A stretch of 64,000 bases of DNA from Colwellia sp. C2M11 (GTDB taxonomy: Bacteria; Pseudomonadota; Gammaproteobacteria; Enterobacterales; Alteromonadaceae): the NCBI RefSeq assembly GCF_018860915.1, contig NZ_JAHKQD010000015.1, positions 1-64,000 of the forward strand. The letters are read 5' to 3'. The notes beneath the pieces are model-generated. The model did not search any database and was not told the DNA's origin. It saw only the letters and a program-made list of their open reading frames with translations. The position numbers and the translations under genes are program-made. Positions 32,063 through 40,786 of the stretch are shown piece by piece (position 1 is the first letter of the stretch; each line of letters opens with the position of its first letter).

Positions 32063-32839
32063 CTAGAAGTGAATTATTGCACCTGCAAATACACCATCAA
32101 AAGTTAAATTAGAATATAAATCGTCTATATCATTTAAGTCTAATTGAACGTTACGATAGCCTAAAGTTACATCAAAATCGATTGCAAGATTATCAAGTAC
32201 TGAATAACTAATACCTACTTGATAATCATGTACACTACTGCTGTCATATGAAACAAAATTGCCTTCAGCAAACACATTAAAGCCAGTAAAAGGTAAACCA
32301 ACAATCGTTTTAACATAAAATAAAGGTAAAATACCAGACACTGAAAGTTGGCTATTTGTTGGCGTAGTCACGCCATTGGCTGTAACATCACCAACAATAT
32401 TAATCTGACTATCTAAATCACGAACTGTAAGACCAAAATCAAAAGTTAACAGGTCATTATCAAATACTTCGTAGTAAAAAGTATAATCAATATAGCTAGC
32501 ATCAAACGTCGTTGCTAAATTTGTATTGCCATCATAAACAACATTGTCAAATTCAAAGCTGCCACTAAAATTGGCATCACCTAATGTATCAAGGGTGGTT
32601 GATACCAATTTAATATTAGGAATTAAAGGAATTGGGTGTTCAAGCGCAACAAAGTAACTTCCTTGATTTTGATCTTTAAACTGAGCAGCCGCCTGCTCTG
32701 TATCTCCCTCACCAAATGAACCTTCAGCTTGGCTTACCCATACTTGACCACCGATATAAAGCCCTAATAATGTATCCGCTTTTACACTAGTAGCACAAAG
32801 CACTGTCGCCAAACAGGTTGCTATGGTTGCTTTTTTCAT
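32063..32839 (-). CDS. TIGR04219-type outer membrane beta-barrel protein
   Basis: A signal peptide ends at KADTLLG (residues 1-21). The mature part has alternating strands with many aromatic ends and finishes GVFAGAIIHF, a normal C-terminal barrel strand with terminal Phe. The start of the mature chain (LLGLYIGGQVWVSQAEGSFG) fits the TIGR04219 family. Length 258 aa suggests about 10 to 12 strands. It follows the DUF2333 gene after 5 bp, so it is co-transcribed. Function unknown. Confidence 0.85.
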   Translation of the reverse strand: MKKATIATCLATVLCATSVKADTLLGLYIGGQVWVSQAEGSFGEGDTEQAAAQFKDQNQGSYFVALEHPIPLIPNIKLVSTTLDTLGDANFSGSFEFDNVVYDGNTNLATTFDASYIDYTFYYEVFDNDLLTFDFGLTVRDLDSQINIVGDVTANGVTTPTNSQLSVSGILPLFYVKTIVGLPFTGFNVFAEGNFVSYDSSSVHDYQVGISYSVLDNLAIDFDVTLGYRNVQLDLNDIDDLYSNLTFDGVFAGAIIHF

Positions 32840-32844
32840 TCTTA

Positions 32845-33846
32845 TTACCCTTTTCTTAGTAGTTCATTTAAATCAATTAATGCTGCATTGGCACGCGAAA
32901 TATAATTAGCCATAACTAAAGAGTGGTTAGCAAGCACACCAAAGCCATCGCCATTTAAAACCATAGGACTCCAAAGAGTTTGCTGACTAGCTTCTAATTC
33001 ACGAATAATTTGTTGCAGGCTAATCGTTGCATTTTTATTTTTTAGCACACTTTCAAAATCAATCTCTATTGCTTTTAAAAAGTGAAGTAATGCCCATGCA
33101 GCACCACGCGACTCATAAAAAACATCATCAAGTTTCCACCAACTGGTTCTTACTTGCGAGTGATTGCTTTCATAGCTCGATTGTCTTGCTTCATTATCAC
33201 CCGCTAGGTCAGTATTAATTTTTTCTTTGCCAACACTCGCGCTTAGTCTTTGAGAGTAGCTACCTAAGCGTTTTTGAACTTCGTCTAAATATGAGGTTAG
33301 ATTATCAGCACGCGCATAAAACTGAGCATGGTCATCTTTAATTTTACTCAAACCAACTAATGCATTTCTATATAGGTGTAAACTTTCAATTGCTTTTCTA
33401 TATTCTGACTCTGCACTTGGCATCGCCCAACTTTTATTATCAATATTAAATTGAGGTTGCGCTTTTTGAATATGAATGTTTTCCAAAGACTGTGATTGCG
33501 AGCGACTAAAATCTTTACGCAACACCAATGCCATATCGCGCACCATTTCTAATACACCAAATTCCCATGCAGGCATATTATCTAGAAATAAGCCTGGTGG
33601 TAATGCATCGTTAGAGATATAACCACCGGGTTTATCTAAAATACTGGTCGCTACCTTAATCAACGTGGTGGTGGTGGTATAACCAACAACAGGTACTACA
33701 TTATCTGCCTTTGCCGATATCGTTACTTCTTCTTTAACATCAAAAGATTCAACACTGAAACTCCAATACACACCAATAAAATAAAAAAGTAAGAAAATAC
33801 CCGCTGTTATATAGCCAACGTTTTTAGCTGAAAAATTTGTTTTCAT
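32845..33846 (-). CDS. DUF2333 family membrane-anchored protein
   Basis: One N-terminal membrane segment (about residues 10-28) is followed by a mostly helical periplasmic domain of about 300 residues. Conserved-looking blocks are LDKPGGYISNDALPPGLFLDNMP (positions about 70-92) and the C-terminal RANAALIDLNELLRKG. I recognise the family but no function is known. A strong Shine-Dalgarno (AGGAG) precedes the ATG. It lies between the copper chaperone and the barrel gene, 9 bp and 5 bp away, as the middle gene of a three-gene unit. Confidence 0.85.
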   Translation of the reverse strand: MKTNFSAKNVGYITAGIFLLFYFIGVYWSFSVESFDVKEEVTISAKADNVVPVVGYTTTTTLIKVATSILDKPGGYISNDALPPGLFLDNMPAWEFGVLEMVRDMALVLRKDFSRSQSQSLENIHIQKAQPQFNIDNKSWAMPSAESEYRKAIESLHLYRNALVGLSKIKDDHAQFYARADNLTSYLDEVQKRLGSYSQRLSASVGKEKINTDLAGDNEARQSSYESNHSQVRTSWWKLDDVFYESRGAAWALLHFLKAIEIDFESVLKNKNATISLQQIIRELEASQQTLWSPMVLNGDGFGVLANHSLVMANYISRANAALIDLNELLRKG

Positions 33847-33855
33847 TTTTTACTC

Positions 33856-34362
33856 CTAATGATGATGCTTATGCATTTTTAACATTGTTTTTTGTGCTGC
33901 TTTTTCTTGAACAGGACTATAAACAGGTACTTCCATAGTCACAGATACATTATTAGAAAAATGTAATGTTAACTCAACCTGTTCCTTGGGGTTTAACGGT
34001 GTTGCAACATCAAAAATCATCAAATGCAAACCAGAGGGTTGTAACTTCACTCGTGCTTTTGACTCAATAGCAAGTGAATCAAGTTTACGCATACGCATCA
34101 TACCATCAGTCATAATATGCTGATGTATTTCAATACGAGGTGAAATATCACTGCTAACACTTAATAGAGAAACCGTGCTGTCGCTTTGATTTTCAATTTC
34201 CATATAAGATGATGATATTGAAGTCCCAGGGATGGTGGCACGTATATATGCCTGTTCAACCACTAGGGTTGAATTTTTATCTTCTGGTATAAGGTTCGCC
34301 GCACTTAAAAAGCTCATCAAACCACAGACTAGTAATAAACAAAATAAATAAATATTTTTCAT
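33856..34362 (-). CDS. Periplasmic copper chaperone PCu(A)C
   Basis: PCu(A)C proteins bind Cu(I) in the periplasm and help load the CuA or CuB site of cytochrome oxidase. A signal peptide covers about residues 1-21. The copper motif H-(x)n-M-(x)n-H-x-M is visible as IEIHQHIMTDGMMRMRKL followed by LQPSGLHLMIFD. The C-terminus is also metal-binding in appearance (KMHKHHH). Length 168 aa is typical. It is the first gene of the unit with the DUF2333 and TIGR04219 genes; AAGGA lies a little far (about 13 nt) from the ATG. Confidence 0.93.
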   Translation of the reverse strand: MKNIYLFCLLLVCGLMSFLSAANLIPEDKNSTLVVEQAYIRATIPGTSISSSYMEIENQSDSTVSLLSVSSDISPRIEIHQHIMTDGMMRMRKLDSLAIESKARVKLQPSGLHLMIFDVATPLNPKEQVELTLHFSNNVSVTMEVPVYSPVQEKAAQKTMLKMHKHHH

Positions 34363-34429
34363 TTGATGCTATACATCCTTTTTGATAACCCTTAAGGTTT
34401 AACTTTATCACTCTTAGCAAAGTAACAAA

Positions 34430-35167
34430 ATGACTGACTTCATTATAACCAAAGAAAACAATGGTGTATTTATTATTATTTTAAATCGTTTTGAGAAAAA
34501 AAACGCTCTAAATAAGGTAATGTATCAAGAGCTTTGCCAACACTTTGACTATGCTAAAAAGAGTGAGAAAATCAACTGCATTTTAATTCGCGGCAATGAA
34601 AAATGCTTTTGTGCCGGCAATGATCTACAAGACTTTATTGAGAGCGCTAAAGGTGATGCGCTTGTAGCCCTCGATTTTGTCAAAACCCTCAGTGAGTTTA
34701 ATAAACCAATTATTGCCGCAGTAGCAGGTGATGCTGTTGGCATTGGCACAACATTACTACTACATTGCGACATGGTTATTGCAGCAAATAACGCCAAATT
34801 CAAACTCCCTTTTACACAGCTAGGTTTATGCCCAGAAGCCGGTTCTAGCTTCTTATTAACACGATTAATTGGTCAAAATCGTGCCTTTGAATTAATGGTA
34901 CTTGGTAACACTTTTTCAGCTGAGCAAGCATTAGAATATGGTATAGCTAATCAAATTTGTTCACCTGACGAGCTATTATCAATAAGTGAAAAAATTGCAA
35001 ATACCATCGCAAACCTGCCAAGCGATGCAGTAATGACAAGCAGAAAACTTATTCGCCAAGCGAGTCAATCGCAATTATCACAAGTCATAGAAAACGAAGG
35101 TCAAGAATTCTCACGCTTAGTTAACACACCTGAATGCAAGGCTATTTTAGGAAAATTCTTTAACTAA
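34430..35167 (+). CDS. Enoyl-CoA hydratase/isomerase family protein
   Basis: This crotonase-fold protein acts on acyl-CoA. The oxyanion-hole segments are KCFCAGNDLQDF and AAVAGDAVGIGTTLL; the glutamate-bearing helix reads PEAGSSFLLTRLIG. Length 245 aa is that of single-domain hydratases or delta3-delta2 isomerases. Without the typical second hydratase glutamate clearly placed, an isomerase-type activity is possible. It starts divergently from the copper chaperone gene and its end overlaps the TPR gene by 8 bp in a tail-to-tail arrangement. Confidence 0.88.
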   Translation: MTDFIITKENNGVFIIILNRFEKKNALNKVMYQELCQHFDYAKKSEKINCILIRGNEKCFCAGNDLQDFIESAKGDALVALDFVKTLSEFNKPIIAAVAGDAVGIGTTLLLHCDMVIAANNAKFKLPFTQLGLCPEAGSSFLLTRLIGQNRAFELMVLGNTFSAEQALEYGIANQICSPDELLSISEKIANTIANLPSDAVMTSRKLIRQASQSQLSQVIENEGQEFSRLVNTPECKAILGKFFN

Positions 35168-36206
35168 CCTTGGCTTGCTTCTTAACTGCTTTCTTAATTT
35201 TTTTTGCTAAAGATTTAACTTGCTCTTCTAGCTCATCATCATCTTGATATTCCACTTTTGCAATAACATCTTTAGCTTTGTCAGGTTGATTATTATTCAA
35301 GTAAAGTTGAGCTAAACGATATCTTCCCCATTGCTGATATTGATCAGCCTGCAAAGCAAACATCTGCTCTAAAGCGATGATACCCGCTTGAATTTCTTCG
35401 CCTGAATTAACCGCAATCTTACCTAACTGATACAAAACATGTTGTTTTTCTTGTGCTGATTTAGCATATTCTAATGCCTTATTCAGTGCTACACGTGCCT
35501 CTTTCCACAGCATACTATTTTCTTTAGCTTGCCCGCTATAAACACTACCCTGAGTAAAATAAATTTCAACACTATTAGGGGTAATAGCTAAACCATCCGC
35601 AATAGCTTTTTCAGCTAAATCACTTTTGCCTTGTTGCCAGTAAACTTTCGCTAAATTTGCATAGCCCTTTTCAGAGTCTAGGGTTAGCAATGTTTTTGCA
35701 TAAGCTAAGCCTTTTTCAATATCACCACCAGCAATGCTTGGCGCACCTAAGTGAAAGCCAATAAGCCCCTCTAATGTTTCAATATGCTCAGGATTTAAAC
35801 TTAAAGCATGCTCCCATGACTCTAATGCTTCACTTGCATAGCTTAATTTAGAAAAAATACTAACTTTTTGCGCCATCACAATCGCGCTACGACCAAAATA
35901 ATAATAAACCTCAGCATTATCTTTATTGTCTTCACTTAATGCTTCTAACAATTCATAGGAATCTTCTGTGTTATCTTCTCGAAAGAGTATTCGGCTATGT
36001 AAAATTTTTCCTGATATCGTATTTTTTTCTACTTTTGTTAAATTAGAAAAACGCTCTTTTGCTACGACAATTTTTCCTGCTTCAAGTGCTTCTATTACAC
36101 CCTGTTCACTATTATCACTCGCGAATAACGAAAAATTAATACCTAAAACTAAGGTAGTGAGTACTAGGCTCTTTAACATAGGTAAACGTTTTTTCCGTTG
36201 TTGCAT
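35160..36206 (-). CDS. Secreted TPR-repeat protein at the end of the psp operon
   Basis: A signal peptide (about residues 8-29, ending SLFASDN) is followed by several tetratricopeptide-like helical pairs (AEVYYYFGRSAIVMAQ, PEHIETLEGLIGFHLG, GYANLAKVYWQQGKSDLAEK and PNSVEIYFTQGSVYSGQ) and a Lys-rich tail. It should be periplasmic and act in protein contacts. AAGGA precedes the ATG by 6 nt. It follows the 116-aa membrane protein gene after 36 bp, which makes it the last gene of the psp unit. I do not know a name for it. Confidence 0.8.
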   Translation of the reverse strand: MQQRKKRLPMLKSLVLTTLVLGINFSLFASDNSEQGVIEALEAGKIVVAKERFSNLTKVEKNTISGKILHSRILFREDNTEDSYELLEALSEDNKDNAEVYYYFGRSAIVMAQKVSIFSKLSYASEALESWEHALSLNPEHIETLEGLIGFHLGAPSIAGGDIEKGLAYAKTLLTLDSEKGYANLAKVYWQQGKSDLAEKAIADGLAITPNSVEIYFTQGSVYSGQAKENSMLWKEARVALNKALEYAKSAQEKQHVLYQLGKIAVNSGEEIQAGIIALEQMFALQADQYQQWGRYRLAQLYLNNNQPDKAKDVIAKVEYQDDDELEEQVKSLAKKIKKAVKKQAKVS

Positions 36207-36242
36207 GATTATTCCTTGTGTGAAAATGCTTTTTAAACTTTT

Positions 36243-36593
36243 TTATTGAGCCTTAGTATATTGTTTTCCTGAATGATTTCTAGTCATTAACCATATAATT
36301 GTAGCAATAAGTAGAACCGGCCAAAAAACACCTACCGCGACCATAATTAACGAACCTACAATTAAAAGACCAGCAAAAATCAATGAACCAAACACACTTA
36401 ACACTATTGCTAACGCAATTAACACTAAAATAACGGTAGCCACAGCTGAAACTCCTATTGCTTTTAATGGCTCAATTAGTTCGCCATCCATGTACACATT
36501 AATATCAAGTAGCTCTAAAAAACTCACACCTAACACATAGGTTAAAAATAAGGTTGCGAATATTGCTAATAATAACGATTTAAAAAATGTCAT
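36243..36593 (-). CDS. Small inner-membrane protein in the psp operon
   Basis: This 116-aa protein has a hydrophobic N-terminus (about 5-22), a short polar loop (about 33-45) and one long or two adjacent membrane segments (about 48-106), with a basic tail. I do not recognise a named family. Its place directly after pspC (37 bp) suggests a membrane partner of the phage shock response, similar in position to PspD or PspG but not evidently homologous. A good ribosome-binding site (GAGGA) precedes the ATG. Confidence 0.75.
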   Translation of the reverse strand: MTFFKSLLLAIFATLFLTYVLGVSFLELLDINVYMDGELIEPLKAIGVSAVATVILVLIALAIVLSVFGSLIFAGLLIVGSLIMVAVGVFWPVLLIATIIWLMTRNHSGKQYTKAQ

Positions 36594-36630
36594 TGTGTAT
36601 CCTCTTTTTATGCTCTAGAAAACGCAAACG

Positions 36631-36861
36631 TTATCTATATTTGCTTTCAGGTAACAGAACACTTGCAACGACATAGGCAACACCAGTTGCAAAAGGAAAT
36701 AAGATCAGTGCCCCAAGAGTCGCTATACGCACAGCAATACGAGGAAAATCATAATGCTTTGCAATACCAGCACACACACCTGATACTTTTTTATGAACAC
36801 TATCTTTAGTCAACGTGTCATCTATGTTTTGATTGTTTGAGAACTCTCTTTCATACTTCAT
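36631..36861 (-). CDS. pspC: PspC-domain protein
   Basis: The PspC domain spans nearly the whole 76-aa protein: KKVSGVCAGIAKHYDF and then one membrane segment (about residues 47-68) ending LLPESKYR. PspC senses envelope stress in the inner membrane and helps release PspA from its partners. This protein lacks the long cytoplasmic C-terminus of E. coli PspC. AAGGA precedes the ATG. It follows pspA after 124 bp that include a hairpin at the pspA stop. No pspB is seen. Confidence 0.9.
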   Translation of the reverse strand: MKYEREFSNNQNIDDTLTKDSVHKKVSGVCAGIAKHYDFPRIAVRIATLGALILFPFATGVAYVVASVLLPESKYR

Positions 36862-36962
36862 GCGTTTATTCCTTTGTTATTTGATTTGTTATACAGGGCA
36901 ATTAGTGTCAACCTATAGCAACTTTACCGATTCCAACTGCCCTATAGCTATTTATTTTTTAG

Positions 36963-36990
36963 CTTAGTCGCTACTCTTATAACGACTAAG
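36963..36990 (-). other. Hairpin overlapping the pspA stop codon
   Basis: CTTAGTCG (36963-36970) and CGACTAAG (36983-36990) form a perfect 8-bp stem that covers the pspA stop codon (36986-36988). There is no T-run on the minus strand. It may protect the pspA mRNA or slow transcription so that pspA is made in excess of pspC. Confidence 0.4.
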
Positions 36991-37660
36991 CAGCTGATAA
37001 TTTTTGTTTGATTTTTGCAAGTTCTTGAGTGATCGCTTCTTCTTTCTCCATGTCAGCAAATTGAGCATCTAAACTTTGCCCTTCTTTGCTTGCTGCCATT
37101 AAATCATAAGCTTCTACTTGCGCTTCGGCTCTATCTATCTTTTGCTGATAACGTTCGAATTTACTCATAGCTTCATCAATATTATAAATTGCAGCGTTTT
37201 CACGAACCTTTAATCGAACATGTACTGACTCTTGACGTAGCGTAAATGCTTCTTGACGACGTCGTGCTTCTGATAGTTTTTCTTGTAAACGTGCAGCATC
37301 TTCTTGTACTTTTATTGAAAACTCAGCGAATGCATCACTTTCTTGCTGAAGGGTATTAAGTTCATTTTGATACTTATGCTTTTGTGCCAATGCTGACTTA
37401 GCAAGATCTTCTCTATCTTTTGCAATAGCCAATTCAGCTTTACTTTGCCACTGTTCCACACTTTCTTCTGCAAATTTTACTCTACGTTTATGCGTTTTTT
37501 GTTCAGCAATATTTTTTGCTGCCGTTGCGCGCACTTCAACTAAAGTCTCTTCCATTTCTTGAATAATTAAGCGAATCATTTTTTCAGGATGCTCAGCTTT
37601 ATCAAGCATACTATTTAAATTAGCGTTAACAATATCGGTAAAACGTGTAAATAATCCCAT
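36986..37660 (-). CDS. pspA: Phage shock protein A
   Basis: PspA is a peripheral inner-membrane protein of the IM30/ESCRT-III group that forms scaffolds on stressed membranes. The N-terminal amphipathic helix is MGLFTRFTDIVNANLNSML, and the remainder is a long coiled coil (about 25-220) with the conserved DKAEHPEKMIRLIIQEMEE. Length 224 aa matches. A strong ribosome-binding site (GTAGGAGA) precedes the ATG. It is the second gene of its operon, after a small secreted protein. Confidence 0.96.
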   Translation of the reverse strand: MGLFTRFTDIVNANLNSMLDKAEHPEKMIRLIIQEMEETLVEVRATAAKNIAEQKTHKRRVKFAEESVEQWQSKAELAIAKDREDLAKSALAQKHKYQNELNTLQQESDAFAEFSIKVQEDAARLQEKLSEARRRQEAFTLRQESVHVRLKVRENAAIYNIDEAMSKFERYQQKIDRAEAQVEAYDLMAASKEGQSLDAQFADMEKEEAITQELAKIKQKLSAA

Positions 37661-37699
37661 TGTTTTTCTCCTACTATTTCAGTTATTTATTATCAGTTA

Positions 37700-38008
37700 T
37701 TAAAGTTTTTTTAGCTGGCTAACCTGCTGTTCATTTTTAGTGATCTCTTCTTCTGTTAACCAAGCGATAGATTTCTCTATTGATTCATCAAAATAAAAAC
37801 TTGCACTAAAGCGATTAACTTCCTCCATGATAGATTCTTGTAATTGCACGGTTAGATCGCTCATCACTTTTTCCCCTTGTAGCATTACCATTTCACTTAA
37901 TGACTTTTCGATACTAGCCGACTCTGTTGCACTTGCATTTACGCTAAAAGCTGCACCTAAAGTGATTAATAAAGCAACGCTGATAGCTCTGCGGTTAAAA
38001 TGTTTCAT
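37700..38008 (-). CDS. Small exported protein, first gene of the psp operon (102 aa)
   Basis: I do not recognise this family. A signal peptide is clear (residues 1-27, ending VNASATE). The mature part of about 75 residues is acidic and helical, with a Glu-rich, possibly coiled-coil pattern (EKSLSEMVMLQGEKVMSDL and IMEEVNRFSASFYFDESIEK). It should be periplasmic. It has an excellent ribosome-binding site (GAAGGA) and lies 39 bp before pspA, downstream of a sigma-54-like promoter. It is therefore expected to be induced with PspA and could sense or buffer stress on the periplasmic side. Confidence 0.8.
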   Translation of the reverse strand: MKHFNRRAISVALLITLGAAFSVNASATESASIEKSLSEMVMLQGEKVMSDLTVQLQESIMEEVNRFSASFYFDESIEKSIAWLTEEEITKNEQQVSQLKKL

Positions 38009-38127
38009 GTTGAAATTCCTTCTTATGTGTTGTGTAATTGTTAAGTAAACCTAGTTCAGGTTAAATAATGTTATTAAGACCTAACCGTATTTTAATTACT
38101 GTCAGGTTGTGTTCATGTAATAACTAT

Positions 38128-38144
38128 TACAAGTGCCGTGCCAA
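38128..38144 (-). promoter_or_regulatory. Sigma-54-type promoter of the psp operon
   Basis: On the minus strand TTGGCACG-GCAC-TTGTA fits the -24/-12 consensus TTGGCACG-N4-TTGCA except for GT in place of GC at -12. It lies about 120 bp before the start of the 102-aa gene. Sigma-54 with the activator PspF drives pspA in enterobacteria and Vibrio, so the context supports the match. No pspF gene lies in the window. Confidence 0.7.
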
Positions 38145-38254
38145 ATAATAAAAAACACTTAAATTGTTGATTTAAAATAAATTAACAAAAGCAACCATAA
38201 TCCACCAGATAACAAGACATAATATGTCAAACTAAAAAATAGCCAAATTGACCT

Positions 38255-38278
38255 AACCATTGGTTAAATTGACCAACG
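38255..38278. promoter_or_regulatory. Possible activator-binding dyads upstream of the psp promoter
   Basis: TAACCA-T-TGGTTA and an overlapping TTGGT...ACCAA dyad lie about 115-130 bp upstream of the sigma-54-like element. The distance suits an enhancer site for PspF, but the sequence is not a known PspF box and the call is speculative. Confidence 0.3.
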
Positions 38279-38393
38279 ACTTATTAGATAATTTAGTCGA
38301 TAATTTACCCAATAATTTTGAGCTCTGAAAAAACAATATTACGATTAGATAACCAATGTTAAATCGAAGAAATGAGCGGTGTTAAAGCAAGTA

Positions 38394-38481
38394 AGTAGCA
38401 GAAATATTAGCAATATAAGAGATGATAGCTATACGGAAGTAGCAGAAATATTAGCAATATAAGAGATGATAGCTATACGGA
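38394..38481. repeat. Perfect 44-bp tandem duplication
   Basis: Two identical 44-bp units (38394-38437 and 38438-38481), each beginning AGTAGCAGAAATATTAGC and ending GCTATACGGA, lie directly adjacent. They are in the long non-coding stretch between the psp promoter and dusA. The 38145-38550 stretch has no convincing ORF. Confidence 0.95.
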
Positions 38482-38550
38482 AATACCAATAGGTATAAGG
38501 GCTTTTTAAATATAGGCTATATTTATCATAAATAATGTGGAGAGCTTCAC

Positions 38551-38579
38551 CCTACTGATCCAAACAAATGATCAGTAGG
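38551..38579. terminator. Hairpin downstream of dusA
   Basis: CCTACTGATC (38551-38560) and GATCAGTAGG (38570-38579) form a perfect 10-bp stem with a 9-nt loop, 20 bp past the dusA stop. There is no T-run on the minus strand, so it may be a weak terminator or a 3' stabiliser. Confidence 0.45.
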
Positions 38580-38598
38580 ACAACAATAAGTTATTTTT

Positions 38599-39582
38599 TT
38601 ACTCAGGTAGCACAACTTTAGCAAATGCCTGTTTCAAACTATCGCCGTTAGCGTTCGAATTGCTCGAGCAGTCACTTAAATCACGACGAAACTGTCGAGC
38701 GCCCGCTAAACCATTACACATTCCTAACATATGGCGTAATACGTGCCAGGCTCTATTACTACCGTGTTCAGGCGTTATACTGATATATGCATCTATATAG
38801 TCAGCCATAGCATTGATAACTTGCTCACGAGAAATAAGTGGTTTATCAACGCCATAAATTTGCTGATCAACCTCAGACAAGAGGTAAGGGCTACTGTATA
38901 TTTCGCGCCCTATCATCACGCCATCAACATGTTGTAAGTGTTCTTGGGTTTCAGTTAACGATTTAATACCGCCATTAATTGAAATATTTAAATTAGAAAA
39001 GTCTCGTTTAATTTGATAAACACGTTCGTAATCTAAAGGTGGAACATCACGATTCTGCTTAGGACTTAATCCCGTTAGCCATGCTTTTCTTGCGTGTATA
39101 ATAAAGTGATTACAATCGGCTTTCGCCACTTCATCAATAAAAGTATGTAAAAACTCATAAGAATCTAAGTCATCAATGCCAATTCGTGACTTTACAGTAA
39201 CAGGGATATTAGTCGCATTCTGCATTTCGTTAACACAATCCCCCACAAGCGTCGGCTCAGCCATTAAACAAGCACCGAAGCGTCCATTTTGTACGCGGTC
39301 AGACGGACAACCAACATTAATGTTAATTTCATCGTAACCATACTGCTCTGCGATTTTAGCGCATTCCGTCATATCTTTAACGTTACTGCCACCTAATTGC
39401 AGCACCAATGGATGCTCTGCCTCGTTATAAGAAAGATAATCACCTCGACCATGTAAAATAGCCCCAGTGGTCACCATTTCAGTATAAAGCACGGTATGTG
39501 CCGACAAAACACGATAAAAATAACGACAATGACGATCAGTCCAATCAAGCATGGGGGCTACAGATAGCTTGTGATCTAACAT
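38599..39582 (-). CDS. dusA: tRNA-dihydrouridine(20/20a) synthase DusA
   Basis: DusA reduces uridine 20 and 20a in the tRNA D-loop with FMN and NADPH. The start (LSVAPMLDWTDRHCRYFYR), the catalytic Cys in NVGCPSDRVQNGRFGACLM and the FMN phosphate site (INGGIKS, GVMIGREIY) are present. Length 327 aa agrees with DusA rather than DusB or DusC. It is monocistronic. Confidence 0.96.
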   Translation of the reverse strand: MLDHKLSVAPMLDWTDRHCRYFYRVLSAHTVLYTEMVTTGAILHGRGDYLSYNEAEHPLVLQLGGSNVKDMTECAKIAEQYGYDEININVGCPSDRVQNGRFGACLMAEPTLVGDCVNEMQNATNIPVTVKSRIGIDDLDSYEFLHTFIDEVAKADCNHFIIHARKAWLTGLSPKQNRDVPPLDYERVYQIKRDFSNLNISINGGIKSLTETQEHLQHVDGVMIGREIYSSPYLLSEVDQQIYGVDKPLISREQVINAMADYIDAYISITPEHGSNRAWHVLRHMLGMCNGLAGARQFRRDLSDCSSNSNANGDSLKQAFAKVVLPE

Positions 39583-39904
39583 ATTACTTTACTCTCAGAA
39601 GAATTAGTTGGGGTAGAATAGTTCATAAATAAAATATCGCTATATTTATACCCTTTCTCAATTTGGTATACCCCAATAGAATGATGGTATTCAATACTAA
39701 TACCTATTCTTTAAAAATGGAGGCGTAGTATACAATGAATCTAGAACCTTCATCAAACAACTTACAGTAAAGCTGATATGTAGAAGACACTGGTAGTCTT
39801 TTAACAAAGAAGTTAACCTGTATTTAATTAAGTTTCGCTAAAGTAATGACTGTAAAAATTTTATCATTTAGCGACACGTTATATTCTAATAAGTAGGTAC
39901 TCAG
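39583..39904. other. Intergenic region between dusA and an EamA gene
   Basis: This divergent region of 322 bp contains an 8-bp dyad (TTGGGGTA at 39608-39615, TACCCCAA at 39669-39676) that may be a regulatory site. A GGAGG near 39720 precedes only an 11-codon ORF. I see no RNA gene. Confidence 0.4.
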
Positions 39905-40786
39905 TTGAATAAGATATCAGATAAAAACCTCAAGACTATTGTGTATACAGTAGCAGCGTTAATCGCCTTTGCTGCGAATTCAGTTTTAGGGCGAATGGCT
40001 TTAAAAGACAGCGCTATTGATGCCTCAAGCTTTACAGCAATTCGTCTGGTATCAGGCGCAGTAATGTTATTCGTTTTATATATTTTATTTAATATGAAAT
40101 CAAAAAAACAAAACAATACACAACTAACAAAGGGAGGTAGTTGGAAAGCGGCACTGATGCTATTTACTTACGCTATCACTTTTTCATTGGCGTATGTCTC
40201 TTTAGATACAGGTACAGGCGCGCTGGTATTATTTGGTGCTGTTCAGCTTACCATGATCATTGCGAGTATCATTTCAGGGAATAAATTACATAAAACCGAA
40301 TGGATCGGCATTATTGTTTCTTTTTCTGGTTTAGCCTATTTAATTTATCCAACCGTTACAACACCTAGCGTATTTGGCTTTGTGTTAATGGGAATATCAG
40401 GTGTGGCTTGGGGAATTTACACGTTAACGGGCCGCGGCTCTATTACTCCACTACGAGATACTACGGTTAATTTTAGCTACACTATTCCGTTTGTTGTAAT
40501 ACTGGCATTTGTGATGTTTCCTCATATACAAATTTCTACTGAAGGAATTATTTTAGCGATATTATCCGGAGCGGCGGCTTCAGCGCTTGGCTATACACTT
40601 TGGTATATTGCTTTAGCAGGTTTATCTGCTACGGAAGCAGCTGTAGTACAATTATCTGTGCCAGTTATAGCCTCTATTGGTGGTGTTATATTTTTATCTG
40701 AATCGGTAACTATGCGGCTGATTATTGCTTGTGCCCTCGTTTTAGGCGGTATAGCAACCGTTATTATTGGTAGAAATAAAGTTTAA
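39905..40786 (+). CDS. EamA/DMT-family transporter
   Basis: This is an inner-membrane protein of about ten helices with two EamA repeats (about 8-140 and 150-290). It starts TTG with a weak Shine-Dalgarno (AGTAGG). The second repeat carries the common GISGVAWGIYTLTGRGS and ASALGYTLWYIAL motifs. Length 293 aa is standard. It is convergent with a LysR-type gene, overlapping it by 4 bp. Probably a metabolite exporter; substrate unknown. Confidence 0.88.
   Translation: MNKISDKNLKTIVYTVAALIAFAANSVLGRMALKDSAIDASSFTAIRLVSGAVMLFVLYILFNMKSKKQNNTQLTKGGSWKAALMLFTYAITFSLAYVSLDTGTGALVLFGAVQLTMIIASIISGNKLHKTEWIGIIVSFSGLAYLIYPTVTTPSVFGFVLMGISGVAWGIYTLTGRGSITPLRDTTVNFSYTIPFVVILAFVMFPHIQISTEGIILAILSGAAASALGYTLWYIALAGLSATEAAVVQLSVPVIASIGGVIFLSESVTMRLIIACALVLGGIATVIIGRNKV

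Noticed and set aside
39720..39770. GGAGG followed by an 11-codon ORF before the EamA gene
   Set aside because: A leader peptide is possible, but there are no regulatory codons or attenuator hairpin, so I do not call it.
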